Part shown: piece after piece, positions 5,982 to 15,699 of the stretch | Position numbering within the stretch: the first letter of the stretch is position 1 | How the letters are laid out: each line of letters begins with the position of its first letter | Source: Peptoniphilus grossensis ph5 | GTDB lineage: Bacteria; Bacillota; Clostridia; Tissierellales; Peptoniphilaceae | Direction of reading: 5' to 3' | Length of the DNA: 64,000 nucleotides | Assembly (NCBI RefSeq): GCF_000311825.1 | Contig: NZ_HE978568.1 | Span: 130,657-194,656 of the forward strand | Made by a program: the position numbers and the translations under genes | The notes under the pieces: generated by a model | Seen by the model: only the letters and a program-made list of their open reading frames with translations | Databases searched by the model: none | Told to the model about the DNA's origin: nothing

Positions 5982-6809
5982 TCACCCCTTGTACTCATTA
6001 AATTTGTTCCAACTTATTGGCTCTAAATCTCGCCATCTTATATCTTTTGTAGCTTCCTTCCAAGTCCTTTGAGTGTAAGTAAATTTCCAGTCCAGGTCTG
6101 CTGGCATATTAATTCTAAGCATCCTCTCAAACTCATCAAGATTATTAGGTAAGCCATTTGCCACAAAGCGTATTTCAAAGACATAAGGATTTTCTGTTTT
6201 TAAAACCTCAACCCCTGCATCATTATTAGAAAAGGCACTACATAAGCCTTTTATAGCTTCCTCGTCTGTCTGTTTGTGCATAAGATTTAGGACTGCCTGT
6301 ATCTGCCTTCTCCTTTGCTTGTAGGATATGTCAGGGTCTGTCCTTATACCAAGTCGCTCCTCAAAGTAAGGTAGCATCTCTATGGCACTATCAAGATCAA
6401 GATTTCTGTCAACCCTTGCTACTTGCTCTTCCATGTATCGGTAAGATACATCAAGGACCTTGCAAAGATTTATAAAAGTTGGATTTATCTTGTCATACCA
6501 AGGTAAAAAGTAGATTAGCATTTCAAAGAAATTAATAGCAGATACAAAAATCGCTACCTGCATGTCCGTTTCTTCTTCAAGCACTAAGGTCTTGGTCATA
6601 AGTTCTGACACTAAAATAGAGACATCACTCATTTCTGTGTCTGTCTCCATTCCAACCTTACCTCTATCAACTTTTATTCCCTTGGCTTCTAATTCCTGAT
6701 CCATCTCCATAAGTACCAGGGCAAAGTCTTGCCACTGGTTACCCCTTAAACTAGACCAGGTCCTTTTTTTGACTGTCCCATAAGAGGACTCAAAAATTAT
6801 CTTGCTCAT
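5982..6809 (-). CDS. Baseplate wedge protein, XkdU/YmfQ-like (DUF2313)
   Basis: 275 residues. The region LPYFEERLGIRTDPDISYKQ followed by RRRQIQAVLNLMHKQTDEEA is the DUF2313 signature (Mu gp48/T4 gp6-associated baseplate family). Next to baseplate J. The N-terminal 90 residues are less conserved. Confidence 0.75.
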   Translation of the reverse strand: MSKIIFESSYGTVKKRTWSSLRGNQWQDFALVLMEMDQELEAKGIKVDRGKVGMETDTEMSDVSILVSELMTKTLVLEEETDMQVAIFVSAINFFEMLIYFLPWYDKINPTFINLCKVLDVSYRYMEEQVARVDRNLDLDSAIEMLPYFEERLGIRTDPDISYKQRRRQIQAVLNLMHKQTDEEAIKGLCSAFSNNDAGVEVLKTENPYVFEIRFVANGLPNNLDEFERMLRINMPADLDWKFTYTQRTWKEATKDIRWRDLEPISWNKFNEYKG

Positions 6810-6810
6810 A

Positions 6811-7155
6811 CTATCTCAACCTTATAATCATATAGCCTCTAGGTATCTTGTACTGACTTGCTACCCCTATGGACTTAACTACTTCGGGAATCCCCTCCCA
6901 AATCTTGTTACCACCACTTAGAGCATCATAGAGACTAATCTTTGTTATGTTGCCCCAGTCCTCTTGGGCAATGGGAAATTCAATATCCTTAGAGTTTTGC
7001 ACTTGCCCATTGGACGGCTCTGTAAAAGATACAGCAACCCTCTTATAAGATCCTGCTTTAACTTCCTCTGTGTTTTCTAAGGCACAGTAGACTTTCCTTG
7101 TTATAAGACTTTCTTTTAAGACCCTATTCTTTTCAACCATTTGCATATTATTCAT
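6811..7155 (-). CDS. Small baseplate-region protein, unknown
   Basis: 114 residues. C-terminal pattern SLYDALSGGNKIWEGI and YMIIRL resembles short phage proteins of fibre/baseplate regions. ATG overlaps the baseplate J stop. It is inserted between XkdT-like and XkdU-like genes, which are adjacent in PBSX. Confidence 0.5.
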   Translation of the reverse strand: MNNMQMVEKNRVLKESLITRKVYCALENTEEVKAGSYKRVAVSFTEPSNGQVQNSKDIEFPIAQEDWGNITKISLYDALSGGNKIWEGIPEVVKSIGVASQYKIPRGYMIIRLR

Positions 7156-8206
7156 TTGTTGTCACCCCCAAGCTTTCTATTTCTGGCACTTCAGTTTCTT
7201 TCATAACTACATTTCCCATACTGCCATTAAGCTTTAAGTTGTCATAGTCAGCAACTCCAGGGACTTTAAGTATTTCAGCTCCCACCTTGGCATAAGAAAT
7301 TTTATTTTCCTTAAAGGATATACTATAAAAGTATTTCTCTATCCTGTTTTTTATTTCTTCCTTAACCTCAATTAGGTTTGCGTTTTGAGTGAGTTTAATT
7401 TTTACATCGACTTTTACTTTTTTAGTCGTCGCACTCTCAACCGTTAGGCTCTCATATCTTATAGGAGCTTCTTCCAGGATATGCTTCTTGACCTTTTCTA
7501 TGAGATCACTTCCCACAGCTTTTCTATCAAGACCAATCACAACGACCTTGACAGTTCCGCCACCTTGCCAAGTCCTAAAGACCTTAGCGTTCCAAATTCC
7601 GTCAACTTCCGTTGCCCATAGTTTATAGTGGGCAGGATTGCCAGCCTTTGGTGGGTGGAGTAATTTCTCCAGGTATCTTTCTCTTAAGTCATCGTCAGTT
7701 TCTTGGTCGTAGCCGTTCATAATTTCCTTGGCATTTGATATGTTGTCCACTCCCACTATTTGAGGATCGGATTTATCTATGGCATTAGGTAAGACATTGG
7801 CATCTCCACCATAAGTTACAGACTTAACCTTAACCGTGATGTTACCTGTATCAGGTATTGTATAGTCTTGGTCAATTGTAAATTCGATACCACCTGCTAA
7901 AAATACCGTGTCTTTTGGTATGACAGTATTAGGGGTTCCAGTTACTGTTACTTCCCCAATGGACTGTGTGGCTTGTTTCCTTTTGATACCTGCTATCTGT
8001 AAGACCCTTGCATCAAGTTCCTCGTCCTCGAGATTCATAACGTCAAACTTTTTAAATAGTTCCAGGATAACCCTTTGGAAGTCCTCAAAAACAATAGCCG
8101 CCGCCGATAAGATGTCATAAGAAAAGCTATTAGGAGTCTTGTCCTCAGTGTTACTTAGATTACTAAGCATCGATTGTAAAAATTCTTCTTGCGTTTTTTC
8201 TTGCAT
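7148..8206 (-). CDS. Baseplate J protein (XkdT-like)
   Basis: 352 residues of the expected baseplate J size. Recognisable segments are GYDQETDDDLRERYLEKL and GTVKVVVIGLDRKAVG, with a central GNPAHYKLWATEVDGIWNA motif. Mu gp47/T4 gp6 family, forms the wedge ring that triggers sheath contraction. RBS AGGAGGTGAGTAA. Confidence 0.88.
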   Translation of the reverse strand: MQEKTQEEFLQSMLSNLSNTEDKTPNSFSYDILSAAAIVFEDFQRVILELFKKFDVMNLEDEELDARVLQIAGIKRKQATQSIGEVTVTGTPNTVIPKDTVFLAGGIEFTIDQDYTIPDTGNITVKVKSVTYGGDANVLPNAIDKSDPQIVGVDNISNAKEIMNGYDQETDDDLRERYLEKLLHPPKAGNPAHYKLWATEVDGIWNAKVFRTWQGGGTVKVVVIGLDRKAVGSDLIEKVKKHILEEAPIRYESLTVESATTKKVKVDVKIKLTQNANLIEVKEEIKNRIEKYFYSISFKENKISYAKVGAEILKVPGVADYDNLKLNGSMGNVVMKETEVPEIESLGVTTNE

Positions 8207-8210
8207 TTAC

Positions 8211-8654
8211 TCACCTCCTAATACTTAGATTGTTTATTTCTAATTTTCCATAAATTGTTATGGCTCTAAAATCTATATATAGAGTTCCTTCCTCAAACTT
8301 AACTCTAAATTCTTCCAGCCTTATGATGTAATCTTCCAAGGCTCTTTTGATTGCTTCTTTTACAAATCTTTCTGCCTCTGAATTTACATACCCTTGAGTA
8401 TAGGCTTGACCTATTAAGGTTTCTAACTCATGGCCATAGGACCATGGAAAGACTACCCAACGATACCTCTCACTCATAAAGAGTTTCCAAAGTTTAACCT
8501 TTAAAGCCTCGTTTTCATAGACAAAGTACATCTTCCCGTCCTTTGTCTTAAAACTTGCTGTGTCCATATCGTAAGCATATTCCTTAGCTATTGGCACTTC
8601 TATAAAATTTTCTTTGACTAGCTGTGGATCCATAAAAGGATAAAAATCTGCCAT
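8211..8654 (-). CDS. Baseplate protein XkdS-like (DUF2634, T4 gp25-like)
   Basis: 147 residues from ATG 8652-8654 (GAGGTGG upstream). Motif RYRWVVFPWSYGHELETLIG is the core of DUF2634. Located between XkdR-like and baseplate J genes as in PBSX. Confidence 0.78.
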   Translation of the reverse strand: MADFYPFMDPQLVKENFIEVPIAKEYAYDMDTASFKTKDGKMYFVYENEALKVKLWKLFMSERYRWVVFPWSYGHELETLIGQAYTQGYVNSEAERFVKEAIKRALEDYIIRLEEFRVKFEEGTLYIDFRAITIYGKLEINNLSIRR

Positions 8655-8656
8655 AC

Positions 8657-9037
8657 TTACCACCTCGCTATCTTATAAATTACATAGAGGGTTTGCTTGT
8701 CCTTGGACTGTAAGCAAGCTACCAAGTCCCCAGCTTTTAACTCGTCCTTAAAGATGATTTTTGCCTTTGGAAAGCTACCTTGCACGTGGGAATCTCCCCT
8801 GCTGTCACTGCCAGTTAGTTGAGTCATAGGGATCTCTATTTCCCTTGTATGACCCTTAACCCAATATTCGTCAAGTTTGATGTTGTTTTTCTTGTAGTCG
8901 ATGTCCCTAACCTTAACTACTAAGTCAGGTAGTGGACTTATGACCTCTCCAGTCTCACAGTAGGGTAAAACCTCTATTTCGGGACTAGGGTCAAATAAAT
9001 TTACAATTTCTTGTGCACCATTTTGTTTTTCCTGCAT
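8657..9037 (-). CDS. XkdR-like protein (DUF2577)
   Basis: 126 residues. Segments LPDLVVKVRDIDYKKNNIKL and LKAGDLVACLQSKDKQTLYV fit the DUF2577 OB-fold, a hub or spike accessory. Position between hub (XkdQ) and XkdS supports it. Confidence 0.7.
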   Translation of the reverse strand: MQEKQNGAQEIVNLFDPSPEIEVLPYCETGEVISPLPDLVVKVRDIDYKKNNIKLDEYWVKGHTREIEIPMTQLTGSDSRGDSHVQGSFPKAKIIFKDELKAGDLVACLQSKDKQTLYVIYKIARW

Positions 9038-9038
9038 C

Positions 9039-10415
9039 TTAACCCCCTACATATCTATAAGCCTTGGAAAAGGTCCTGCCTTTTTGATTACTTATACATA
9101 CTCCACTATATCCCAGAATCCTTTTGCTAACTCCACCAGACTCTATTATCCTTGTGGCATCATACTGCATGGCTACGTGTCCTTTTTGCCAGAGGACGTC
9201 CCCAGGCTGTCGCTCGTTAAAAGGTATCTCTTTAAAGCCTAAAGCCTTAGGGTTACTCCTTATTCCTGCCGATGTAATTCTACTTGGTAGATTTGCCCCT
9301 GCTTTATTATATGCCCATGTTACGAAACCAGAGCAATCCACTCCAGTCTTAGGGTTCGTTCCACCCCACTTATAGTGAGTTCCTTTGATTGACTCTCCTA
9401 TTTGGATTGCTTTTTGTCCTGTGGATCCACTAACTTTTACACTTGATGCACTTTCTGTCACATCTTCTTCAGATTCTTGGGACGTGTCGATGTCCTCCAT
9501 AACATTGTCATAGGATAGTTCCAAATCCACTACATGATAGTTATTTGCAAAGGTGTGCTTATCGGATATGATGTAAAATTTACCATTAAGACCTGTAAAA
9601 GGCTCTTTGATGATGACTGCATTACCTGTTATAAGGTCAAAGTCCCCTTTGACTCTTACACTTGCAGTCCTTTCAATGTCCTTTAACATTCCCTTGGCTC
9701 TTGCTTCTGGGTCCTCGTCTTTTTCTTGGCGGTAGACTTCTACAATTCCACCTTCCACATCATTAGTAACCTCGCCTATTTGTTTTCCTTCCGTGTCAAA
9801 CATTTTGACTTTAGAAACCACATTTTCAGAGTTTTCTCCGTATGTTGCATTATAGAGATTGCTTTTTCCATCAAGGACATACTTGGCAACAATTTTACCT
9901 TGCTCTACTATGTCAACTGCTCCGTTATTCATGCGTATCATATAAGGCTTGCCTGTCTTTTCATTTTCCATCTTGTAGGCTGTAAAGACTATATTATAGA
10001 TTGTTTCAAGGTCAAATTTCCTGTCTATTGGGCTTCCACTTTCTGCCTTGCCTACACTAAGTCCTATGGATCCAAAAGCTTCTCTTGCTATGGCATCAGG
10101 TGTTTTTTTCTCAAAGTTAAAAGTTCCCTTGCTCTTGTTAGCAAGTATCAGCTTATCAAGACAGGTTACAGACATAATGTTATTGTCTATAGATTTTTCT
10201 TTGCTAAAAACAAATCCGTCAAAGAGTACCTTTCCGTCGTTATTAATAAGTTGGACCTTTTCGTTCATCGGGACTGTGATTTTTGGTAGGTTTTTGTCCG
10301 TGCCACTTACGACAACTCCAAAGTCTAATTGTCTTGCAGCTTGTCCTTTATCTCCACCCCAAGTGATCTCGTTATAAAATTGGGAAATATCCTTGCCATT
10401 AAGTATTAGTTTCAT
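9039..10415 (-). CDS. Baseplate hub (XkdQ-like) fused to NlpC/P60 endopeptidase
   Basis: 458 residues. The N-terminal ~320 form the T4 gp27/XkdQ hub fold. The C-terminal ~130 are an NlpC/P60 cysteine peptidase with YKWGGTNPKTGVDCSGFVTW (catalytic Cys) and RQPGDVLWQKGHVAM (catalytic His). The peptidase likely cuts peptidoglycan stems during injection. Separate in many PBSX-like phages, fused here. Overlaps the LysM-protein stop by 4 nt. Confidence 0.88.
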   Translation of the reverse strand: MKLILNGKDISQFYNEITWGGDKGQAARQLDFGVVVSGTDKNLPKITVPMNEKVQLINNDGKVLFDGFVFSKEKSIDNNIMSVTCLDKLILANKSKGTFNFEKKTPDAIAREAFGSIGLSVGKAESGSPIDRKFDLETIYNIVFTAYKMENEKTGKPYMIRMNNGAVDIVEQGKIVAKYVLDGKSNLYNATYGENSENVVSKVKMFDTEGKQIGEVTNDVEGGIVEVYRQEKDEDPEARAKGMLKDIERTASVRVKGDFDLITGNAVIIKEPFTGLNGKFYIISDKHTFANNYHVVDLELSYDNVMEDIDTSQESEEDVTESASSVKVSGSTGQKAIQIGESIKGTHYKWGGTNPKTGVDCSGFVTWAYNKAGANLPSRITSAGIRSNPKALGFKEIPFNERQPGDVLWQKGHVAMQYDATRIIESGGVSKRILGYSGVCISNQKGRTFSKAYRYVGG

Positions 10416-11032
10416 AGCTTGATACCTTTCCCAGCAATTAATTTTTTAAGACCACTTTGTTTTAGGAGTTGCTTGCCATTTTTACCATTACCAGTGATTT
10501 TTTTACCTAGAGACCAAACTGTGTCGTATTTCCCAATTGTCAAAAGTGCCGCAGTCGGTGCTACTACTCCAGCAAATCTTTTAATGTCATTTGCCTTTAT
10601 TGTCCTTTTAATTTCTGGTGGCTCATACTCTGTGGCTTCTATTCTTACATACTCACTAAGTGCAAGGCTGTAATAGACATCCCCTGTTCCGTCTTGCTCT
10701 CCACTGGTATAGCTATCAATTAAGACTTCAAAATTGTGTGGTGTTTCTGTGATTATTAGTCTTATAGGCTCGTCAGAGTTTGCCCAATTTCTGATTTTGT
10801 CGTCATAATAAAATGGGTCTAGGACAACGTCACTAGACTCCAAAAAATCATATTCTTTACTTGGGAAAAAACTCTCAATCGTAAGACTTCTAAGACCTTT
10901 TTTACCTTTGAGATTTACAGTTCCTACCTCGTTTAAGGTCTCGGTATTATTATTTTGCGGCTCCTCGATGTTATAAAAGGGAGTGATTGGGAGCCTCAAC
11001 CTCTCACCTTGATGTGTTAACCATACTTCCAT
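10412..11032 (-). CDS. LysM-containing tail protein, XkdP-like
   Basis: 206 residues. N-terminal PITPFYNIEEPQNNN and SLTIESFFPSKEYDF are typical XkdP features; the C-terminus has a LysM-like segment (IGKYDTVWSLGKKITGNGK). Binds hub and tape measure near the tail tip. Confidence 0.75.
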   Translation of the reverse strand: MEVWLTHQGERLRLPITPFYNIEEPQNNNTETLNEVGTVNLKGKKGLRSLTIESFFPSKEYDFLESSDVVLDPFYYDDKIRNWANSDEPIRLIITETPHNFEVLIDSYTSGEQDGTGDVYYSLALSEYVRIEATEYEPPEIKRTIKANDIKRFAGVVAPTAALLTIGKYDTVWSLGKKITGNGKNGKQLLKQSGLKKLIAGKGIKL

Positions 11033-11033
11033 A

Positions 11034-13133
11034 TTAAGTTAAGCCCCCAATCCTATTTTGTTTAGCAATTTTTAATTTATTTGCTATTCCATTAACTATC
11101 CTGTCTATGTCGGCATCTTCCCTTACTACAACTTGGTCAGCTATCTTAGGGATTGTTATGTTGACATTGTTGTTCTTGGTATTGCCCATCTTGTAGGCTT
11201 CTGCCACTGACTTATCATGTGGCATTACCCTAGAGCCTCTTGGCAAGTCAACAATTTCTCCGCCTCTTTCGTGGACTTGTACAAGTCCGCCCTTCCAGAA
11301 GTTAGTACCTTTCGCTAGTTGAGGTATTAGAGGGATATTGATTCCCTTACCACCTGCTATAGGTACCCAGTCAGGCACTTGGATTTTATTAAGTCCACCA
11401 ATACCACGGTTGATAAAATCTATAACTCCACTCATGACAGTTTTTACAAAACTTTTAACTCCACCAAAGATAGTTTTAAAAGCACCAACTACACCAGTCC
11501 AAGCACTGTTCCAAGCACCTAGAAAAGTACCAGTTATAAAAGAGATGATGCTATTAAATAGGTTCTTTGCACCATCAATAAATCCTTTTATGACTTCTAC
11601 AACGTGATTAAATACGTTACCTGCGACCTCTTTAAAGTGATTAAAACTTTGCACTACTGCATTTATAACCTTGGTAACTACTGGTTTAACCTTTTTCCAG
11701 TTGGCAATTAATAACGCTATTGCCGCAACAACAGCCATTATTGCCCAGCCTACTGGTCCAAGTCCTATGACAAATTTACCAAGTCCTAAGGCTCCTTTGC
11801 CTAGCACTTTTCCAAACTTGCCAAAGCTTTTAAACATTATTCCAAAACCACTTTGACCGAACCACTTAGTTATGCTTCCCGCTTTACTAACCGCTTTGGA
11901 AAAATCAAGAAGTCTATAATTTATTTTACCTGCTATAAAAAACACCTTGCTAAACCCAAGTATTATAGGACCAACTGCCGCCGCCATACCTAGCCACTTA
12001 ACAATATTTTGTTTTTGTGTGTCAGATAGATTTGTAAACCAATCAGTAAGCTTTTGTACCTTGCCAATGGCTTTTTCTAGGAGTGGTCCCCAGATACCTG
12101 CTGAGGCATTAAAGAGGTCAGCCCCTGCCATTTTCAAACCATTAAATAATTTTTTAAAGTTGTCTATTGGGTCTTGGGTTTCGTCAAAGGTTCTCCCCAC
12201 AACTCCCTGGGCATTTTTAACCGCATCAGCGAAAGAGTCAAAATCTAAAGCACCTCTGTTTATTGCATCAAGCATAAAGGTTGCTCCTCGCCTTCCAAAA
12301 TATTCCGAGGCGATGTTTACTTTATCCGTTTCAGATTTAGCCCCTTGGAGTTCTTTTTGTAATTTCTTTAACCCCTCATTCATGCTAAGTCCATCTTTTG
12401 CAAAGGCAACCTGAGCCCTCGACATATAGGACATAGTCTTGCTGGTGTCAATACCTGCCTTTTCTAACCCACCAAGTAAAGCTGTTGCTTGTTCGACTCC
12501 TATTCCCATAGCCTTTAATTGAGGTGCCGACTTAGTCAATGATTCAAATAACTTATCTGTTCCTTGCCCAGTAGCCTGAGCAGTTGCTGTAACTGCATCT
12601 AGGACCTTGTTTAAGTCTTTAGCTTCAAGTCCATAGGAATCCATAGCTTGCTTAGCTTGGACTGATGCTTGTGTGATATCCTGCCCGTTGATTTTAGCAA
12701 ACTTAATCATATATTCAGAGGCACCCTCTAAGGCTTTGCCTGTAAGTCCAAATTGGGTATTTACTTCCCCAACTGCATCTCCTATTTCTTGGAGGTCTGC
12801 TGGCACCTTATTGGCTAAGTTTTTAAAAGTCCCCTCAAAGGCTTTCATGTCTTTCCCAGTTGCACCAGTTTTTGTTGCTATGGTGTCAAGTGCATCGTCT
12901 ACTTCTTTCCATGCTTTTGTACTTAAGGCACCAACTGCAACTATGGGAGCAGTAACATACTTAGTCATGGTTTTTCCAAGGCTATTAAGGCTTTTACCTG
13001 TCGCCCACAACCCTTCAGCAGTTTGTTTATAGTGTTTTTGAAACTTATTTAGATGCCCTTCCATAACTTCAAGAGGCTTGGAAAACTTGTCTACAAGTCG
13101 CAAAGTTGCATCAAATATTCTACTTTTTGCCAT
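11034..13133 (-). CDS. Tail tape measure protein
   Basis: 699 residues. N-terminal phage-tail core TP901-like (residues ~60-350, VGALSTKAWKEVDDALDT, ATAQATGQGTDKLFESL), two clusters of hydrophobic helices (~395-500, VGWAIMAVVAAIALLIANW), and a C-terminal tail. It sets tail length and is injected. Encoded after the frameshifting chaperone, as usual. Confidence 0.92.
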   Translation of the reverse strand: MAKSRIFDATLRLVDKFSKPLEVMEGHLNKFQKHYKQTAEGLWATGKSLNSLGKTMTKYVTAPIVAVGALSTKAWKEVDDALDTIATKTGATGKDMKAFEGTFKNLANKVPADLQEIGDAVGEVNTQFGLTGKALEGASEYMIKFAKINGQDITQASVQAKQAMDSYGLEAKDLNKVLDAVTATAQATGQGTDKLFESLTKSAPQLKAMGIGVEQATALLGGLEKAGIDTSKTMSYMSRAQVAFAKDGLSMNEGLKKLQKELQGAKSETDKVNIASEYFGRRGATFMLDAINRGALDFDSFADAVKNAQGVVGRTFDETQDPIDNFKKLFNGLKMAGADLFNASAGIWGPLLEKAIGKVQKLTDWFTNLSDTQKQNIVKWLGMAAAVGPIILGFSKVFFIAGKINYRLLDFSKAVSKAGSITKWFGQSGFGIMFKSFGKFGKVLGKGALGLGKFVIGLGPVGWAIMAVVAAIALLIANWKKVKPVVTKVINAVVQSFNHFKEVAGNVFNHVVEVIKGFIDGAKNLFNSIISFITGTFLGAWNSAWTGVVGAFKTIFGGVKSFVKTVMSGVIDFINRGIGGLNKIQVPDWVPIAGGKGINIPLIPQLAKGTNFWKGGLVQVHERGGEIVDLPRGSRVMPHDKSVAEAYKMGNTKNNNVNITIPKIADQVVVREDADIDRIVNGIANKLKIAKQNRIGGLT

Positions 13134-13311
13134 ATAAGTCCTCCAATTCCTTTTGTTCTTTTTCTAACTCTTCTATCTCCCTTAGAAAAAATGCCCTAGT
13201 GATTATTTTTTCTCCATAGGGCATCTTAAGGTATTTATAGGGACTCCAACCCTTTTCTTTGTACAGCCAATAAGCAGTCTGCACGTGTGGATTGGAGTCT
13301 ATGAGTTTTTT
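13120..13311 (-). CDS. Frameshift extension of the tail assembly chaperone
   Basis: Frame -1 relative to 13299-13709. The slippery heptamer A AAA AAC (minus strand, 13305-13311) sits three codons before the normal stop in the right phase. After the shift, reading continues LIDSNPHVQTAYWLYKEKGW and on to TAG at 13120-13122, 14 nt inside the tape measure gene. XkdN-type chaperones are made as short and long forms by this mechanism. The product would span 13120-13709. Confidence 0.82.
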   Translation of the reverse strand, partial: KKLIDSNPHVQTAYWLYKEKGWSPYKYLKMPYGEKIITRAFFLREIEELEKEQKELEDLYGKK

Positions 13312-13709
13312 ACTTTACTTTCTTCATCCTCATATCCAGATAAATCTTCTATTGCTTCAGATAGAGTGTCCATTTCGCCTGATAGCATAAGCTTTTCTAC
13401 AAGTTCATTAGGTGTTTTTGCCCCAAACCTCTTTTGTAGGTCTTGGTTTTTAAATACATCAGGACAACCCTCTACAATAGTTCTTAATTGTGCTTGGTAT
13501 TTAATAAGATTAACCTTGGCACTATTGCCCTTACGCATTGTTATATCCATCATGTTTTCAGAGATTTCTCCTGCAAGGGCAGGATCTAAGGCTTGGATAG
13601 GGAAAATAAATTCTTCCCCACCCAATTTATTTAGTCTTATTTTCTTTTCGCCTCTTGGCATTTGCACCTTGCCAGCATCAAATTGCATTAATTTTTCTAC
13701 TGCGTTCAT
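13299..13709 (-). CDS. Tail assembly chaperone, XkdN-like (short form)
   Basis: 136 residues, size and position typical (between tube and tape measure genes). Segment LGGEEFIFPIQALDPALAGE matches the XkdN family. Ends with SKVKNS after the slippery site. The short and long forms coat the tape measure during assembly. Confidence 0.82.
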   Translation of the reverse strand: MNAVEKLMQFDAGKVQMPRGEKKIRLNKLGGEEFIFPIQALDPALAGEISENMMDITMRKGNSAKVNLIKYQAQLRTIVEGCPDVFKNQDLQKRFGAKTPNELVEKLMLSGEMDTLSEAIEDLSGYEDEESKVKNS

Positions 13710-13713
13710 CTCA

Positions 13714-14151
13714 TCACTCCTCTATAAAGTCATATAGTTCGTAGTGTCTAAAGTTAAATGGGATAGTTTCTTCCAAAGCCTTAGCATGTTCGAAGTCAAA
13801 TAATGTCAATTCTGTAAATGTTACATTTTTAAGCATTATTCTTTCTGCACCTAAAGCAGTTGGGTCATCTAATTTACCCATAATTTTTACAACTGGTGTT
13901 CTACCTTGTGACAACTTAGTGTGCATTAGTTGGATCCCAATTGATGAGTATTTTCCCATTGTAAGTGATCCAGAGCCTTCAAGTTCTAGGAGTTTTTTCC
14001 CCTTCCAAAGGTCTCTAGGTCTTAAAATATCGCCATTTGTCATAGCTACCTTAGCTTCAAACTTTGTAAGGGTAGCTAGGTAAGTGTCATCTATCCATAC
14101 TTCCCCAAAAGTACCATTGATGACTTGTTCGTCTTGTATATCTCTTATCAT
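13714..14151 (-). CDS. Tail tube protein, XkdM-like
   Basis: 145 residues. Pattern VINGTFGEVWIDDTYLATLT with EAKVAMTNGD and HTKLSQGRTPVVKIMGKLDD is characteristic of XkdM tail tube proteins. Follows the sheath gene. Confidence 0.88.
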   Translation of the reverse strand: MIRDIQDEQVINGTFGEVWIDDTYLATLTKFEAKVAMTNGDILRPRDLWKGKKLLELEGSGSLTMGKYSSIGIQLMHTKLSQGRTPVVKIMGKLDDPTALGAERIMLKNVTFTELTLFDFEHAKALEETIPFNFRHYELYDFIEE

Positions 14152-14162
14152 ATTTCCACCCC

Positions 14163-15272
14163 TTAAATTACTACATCAAGTTCGATTTCTTCGATGGCAT
14201 CAAGGATTTTACAGTAAGCCTTGATAAATACCTTATCTTTAGTGTCGGCTTCCTTGATTTCCTTAAGATCCATTTCATCAACATTTCTTCCATCAACAGT
14301 TTCGTAAGCTATTGACTTCAAGAAAGCTTTTTGTGCTTCGATGTTGATTTCTACGTGAGATGAGCCTTTAGCTAGTAACCCATCATTTTCAAGGACTTCC
14401 ATATAGCCCTTAATTGCGGATAAAAGTCTTGTCTTGCTGTCAATGTCATTGGGATACTTACCAATATAAGAGTCTTGTGCCGCCCATTGGATATCGTCAG
14501 CCATAGCATCCATGATGTCTACAATCTTGATTTTTCTAAAGGATTCTCCCTCGATTTGGCTTGTAGTTACAAGAGAGTTAACTCCTCTTGCTACCTTGAT
14601 TTTTTCGCCGTCATTTAAAAGTACAAATTCACCCTTGCCAATCCTTTGACCTATCTCTTCTTGTGTGTAGTGAGTACAAGCCTTTAGTTCTGGTAGTGGT
14701 GCATAAGTACAAGCAATTTGCATTGGTGTACCTGCTATAAGACCTGCAATTCTTGATGTGTACTCATTTGTCTTATATTCTTTTTCTCTAGTGCTAACAC
14801 TTGGCATTGTAAAGTTGATGATTTTCTTGTTGTCAGCGTTGACGTTAGCTGCAACAAATTTACATCTCTTATCCTTATTGTCATTAAGTGTCTTTATCCA
14901 AGTTGCAATCTTTTCACTGTCAGTCTCATCTGCAAAAGGCACTGCAAGATAGTCCCATCTTAGTGTTTCAAGCATTTTAAATGCTTCTGTTGTTACGTCA
15001 AACTTAGGTTTGTCAGCAGTTTCAGATTGTTCTACTACGACAATTAGTTTTTTAGGTGTTTTTTGATATCCCATAAGTGCCAACTCAACTTGTTCTCTGT
15101 TCTTTTCAGATAGGTCCTTAGGTATGTCAGATGCCGTATAGATGTCATAAGTCCCCTTCATTTGCTTTTCTTGGAGGACTAGAGCAACAATACCTCTTAC
15201 ACTTCTACCAATTCTGGCAGTTCCTTGTTCAATAAAGCGTATGTGTAGATATGGTAAGCCTAATTTAGCCAT
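14163..15272 (-). CDS. Contractile tail sheath, XkdK-like
   Basis: 369 residues. N-terminal GTARIGRSVRGIVALVLQ, middle ASDIPKDLSEKNREQVELAL, C-terminal KVFIKAYCKILDAIEEIELD are sheath features and show that this is a myovirus. The C-terminal segment is weakly similar in protein sequence to CRISPR spacer 36726-36760 read in the crRNA sense. Confidence 0.9.
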   Translation of the reverse strand: MAKLGLPYLHIRFIEQGTARIGRSVRGIVALVLQEKQMKGTYDIYTASDIPKDLSEKNREQVELALMGYQKTPKKLIVVVEQSETADKPKFDVTTEAFKMLETLRWDYLAVPFADETDSEKIATWIKTLNDNKDKRCKFVAANVNADNKKIINFTMPSVSTREKEYKTNEYTSRIAGLIAGTPMQIACTYAPLPELKACTHYTQEEIGQRIGKGEFVLLNDGEKIKVARGVNSLVTTSQIEGESFRKIKIVDIMDAMADDIQWAAQDSYIGKYPNDIDSKTRLLSAIKGYMEVLENDGLLAKGSSHVEINIEAQKAFLKSIAYETVDGRNVDEMDLKEIKEADTKDKVFIKAYCKILDAIEEIELDVVI

Positions 15273-15699
15273 TTATATCTCTCCTTTCATATTTCATATA
15301 TAGTTCTTGCATTAATTCGTAATTAATGTCTTTTTTCAATTTATCCACATAAAATCCAAGTTCAAAAGTGAAAAATAGGGCATTGTCCTCTATATACCAA
15401 GAGTTATTGGTAATTAGTAGGTATAGATCATTAATTTTTAAGCTGTAATTAAAGATTTCAGAGAGTTTATCCCCTATTTCCATAAGTGAGTTTTTGTCTG
15501 CCTTTTGGTACTGGACTACTACTCCATAGTTGACATAATCGTTAGTATTTGAGTAGGATTCCCTCTCAAAAGTTTCAAAGTAGACAAAAAAATAAGACTC
15601 TTTAAAGTCTTGTTGTGCCTCACTATTTAATACTTTTTCCTTAAAATTCTCGTGGATCTTCTTTGTGATACCTCTTTTGAGGTCTTTTCCTTTTATCAT
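15265..15699 (-). CDS. Tail terminator / completion protein (DUF6838-like)
   Basis: 144 residues between HK97 gp10-like and sheath genes, where the tail terminator lies. Segments YFFVYFETFERESYSN and LFFTFELGFYVDKL fit this family. Its stop overlaps the sheath start by 8 nt. Confidence 0.65.
   Translation of the reverse strand: MIKGKDLKRGITKKIHENFKEKVLNSEAQQDFKESYFFVYFETFERESYSNTNDYVNYGVVVQYQKADKNSLMEIGDKLSEIFNYSLKINDLYLLITNNSWYIEDNALFFTFELGFYVDKLKKDINYELMQELYMKYERRDING

Noticed and set aside
9124-12414. Long plus-strand frames opposite the tail genes
   Set aside because: They are antisense shadows of clear minus-strand structural genes with no ribosome binding sites.
13284-13296. GTGGATTG in the chaperone frameshift region as another degenerate CRISPR repeat
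   Set aside because: It lacks the GAAA end, hairpin, promoter and terminator, and is explained by coding sequence.
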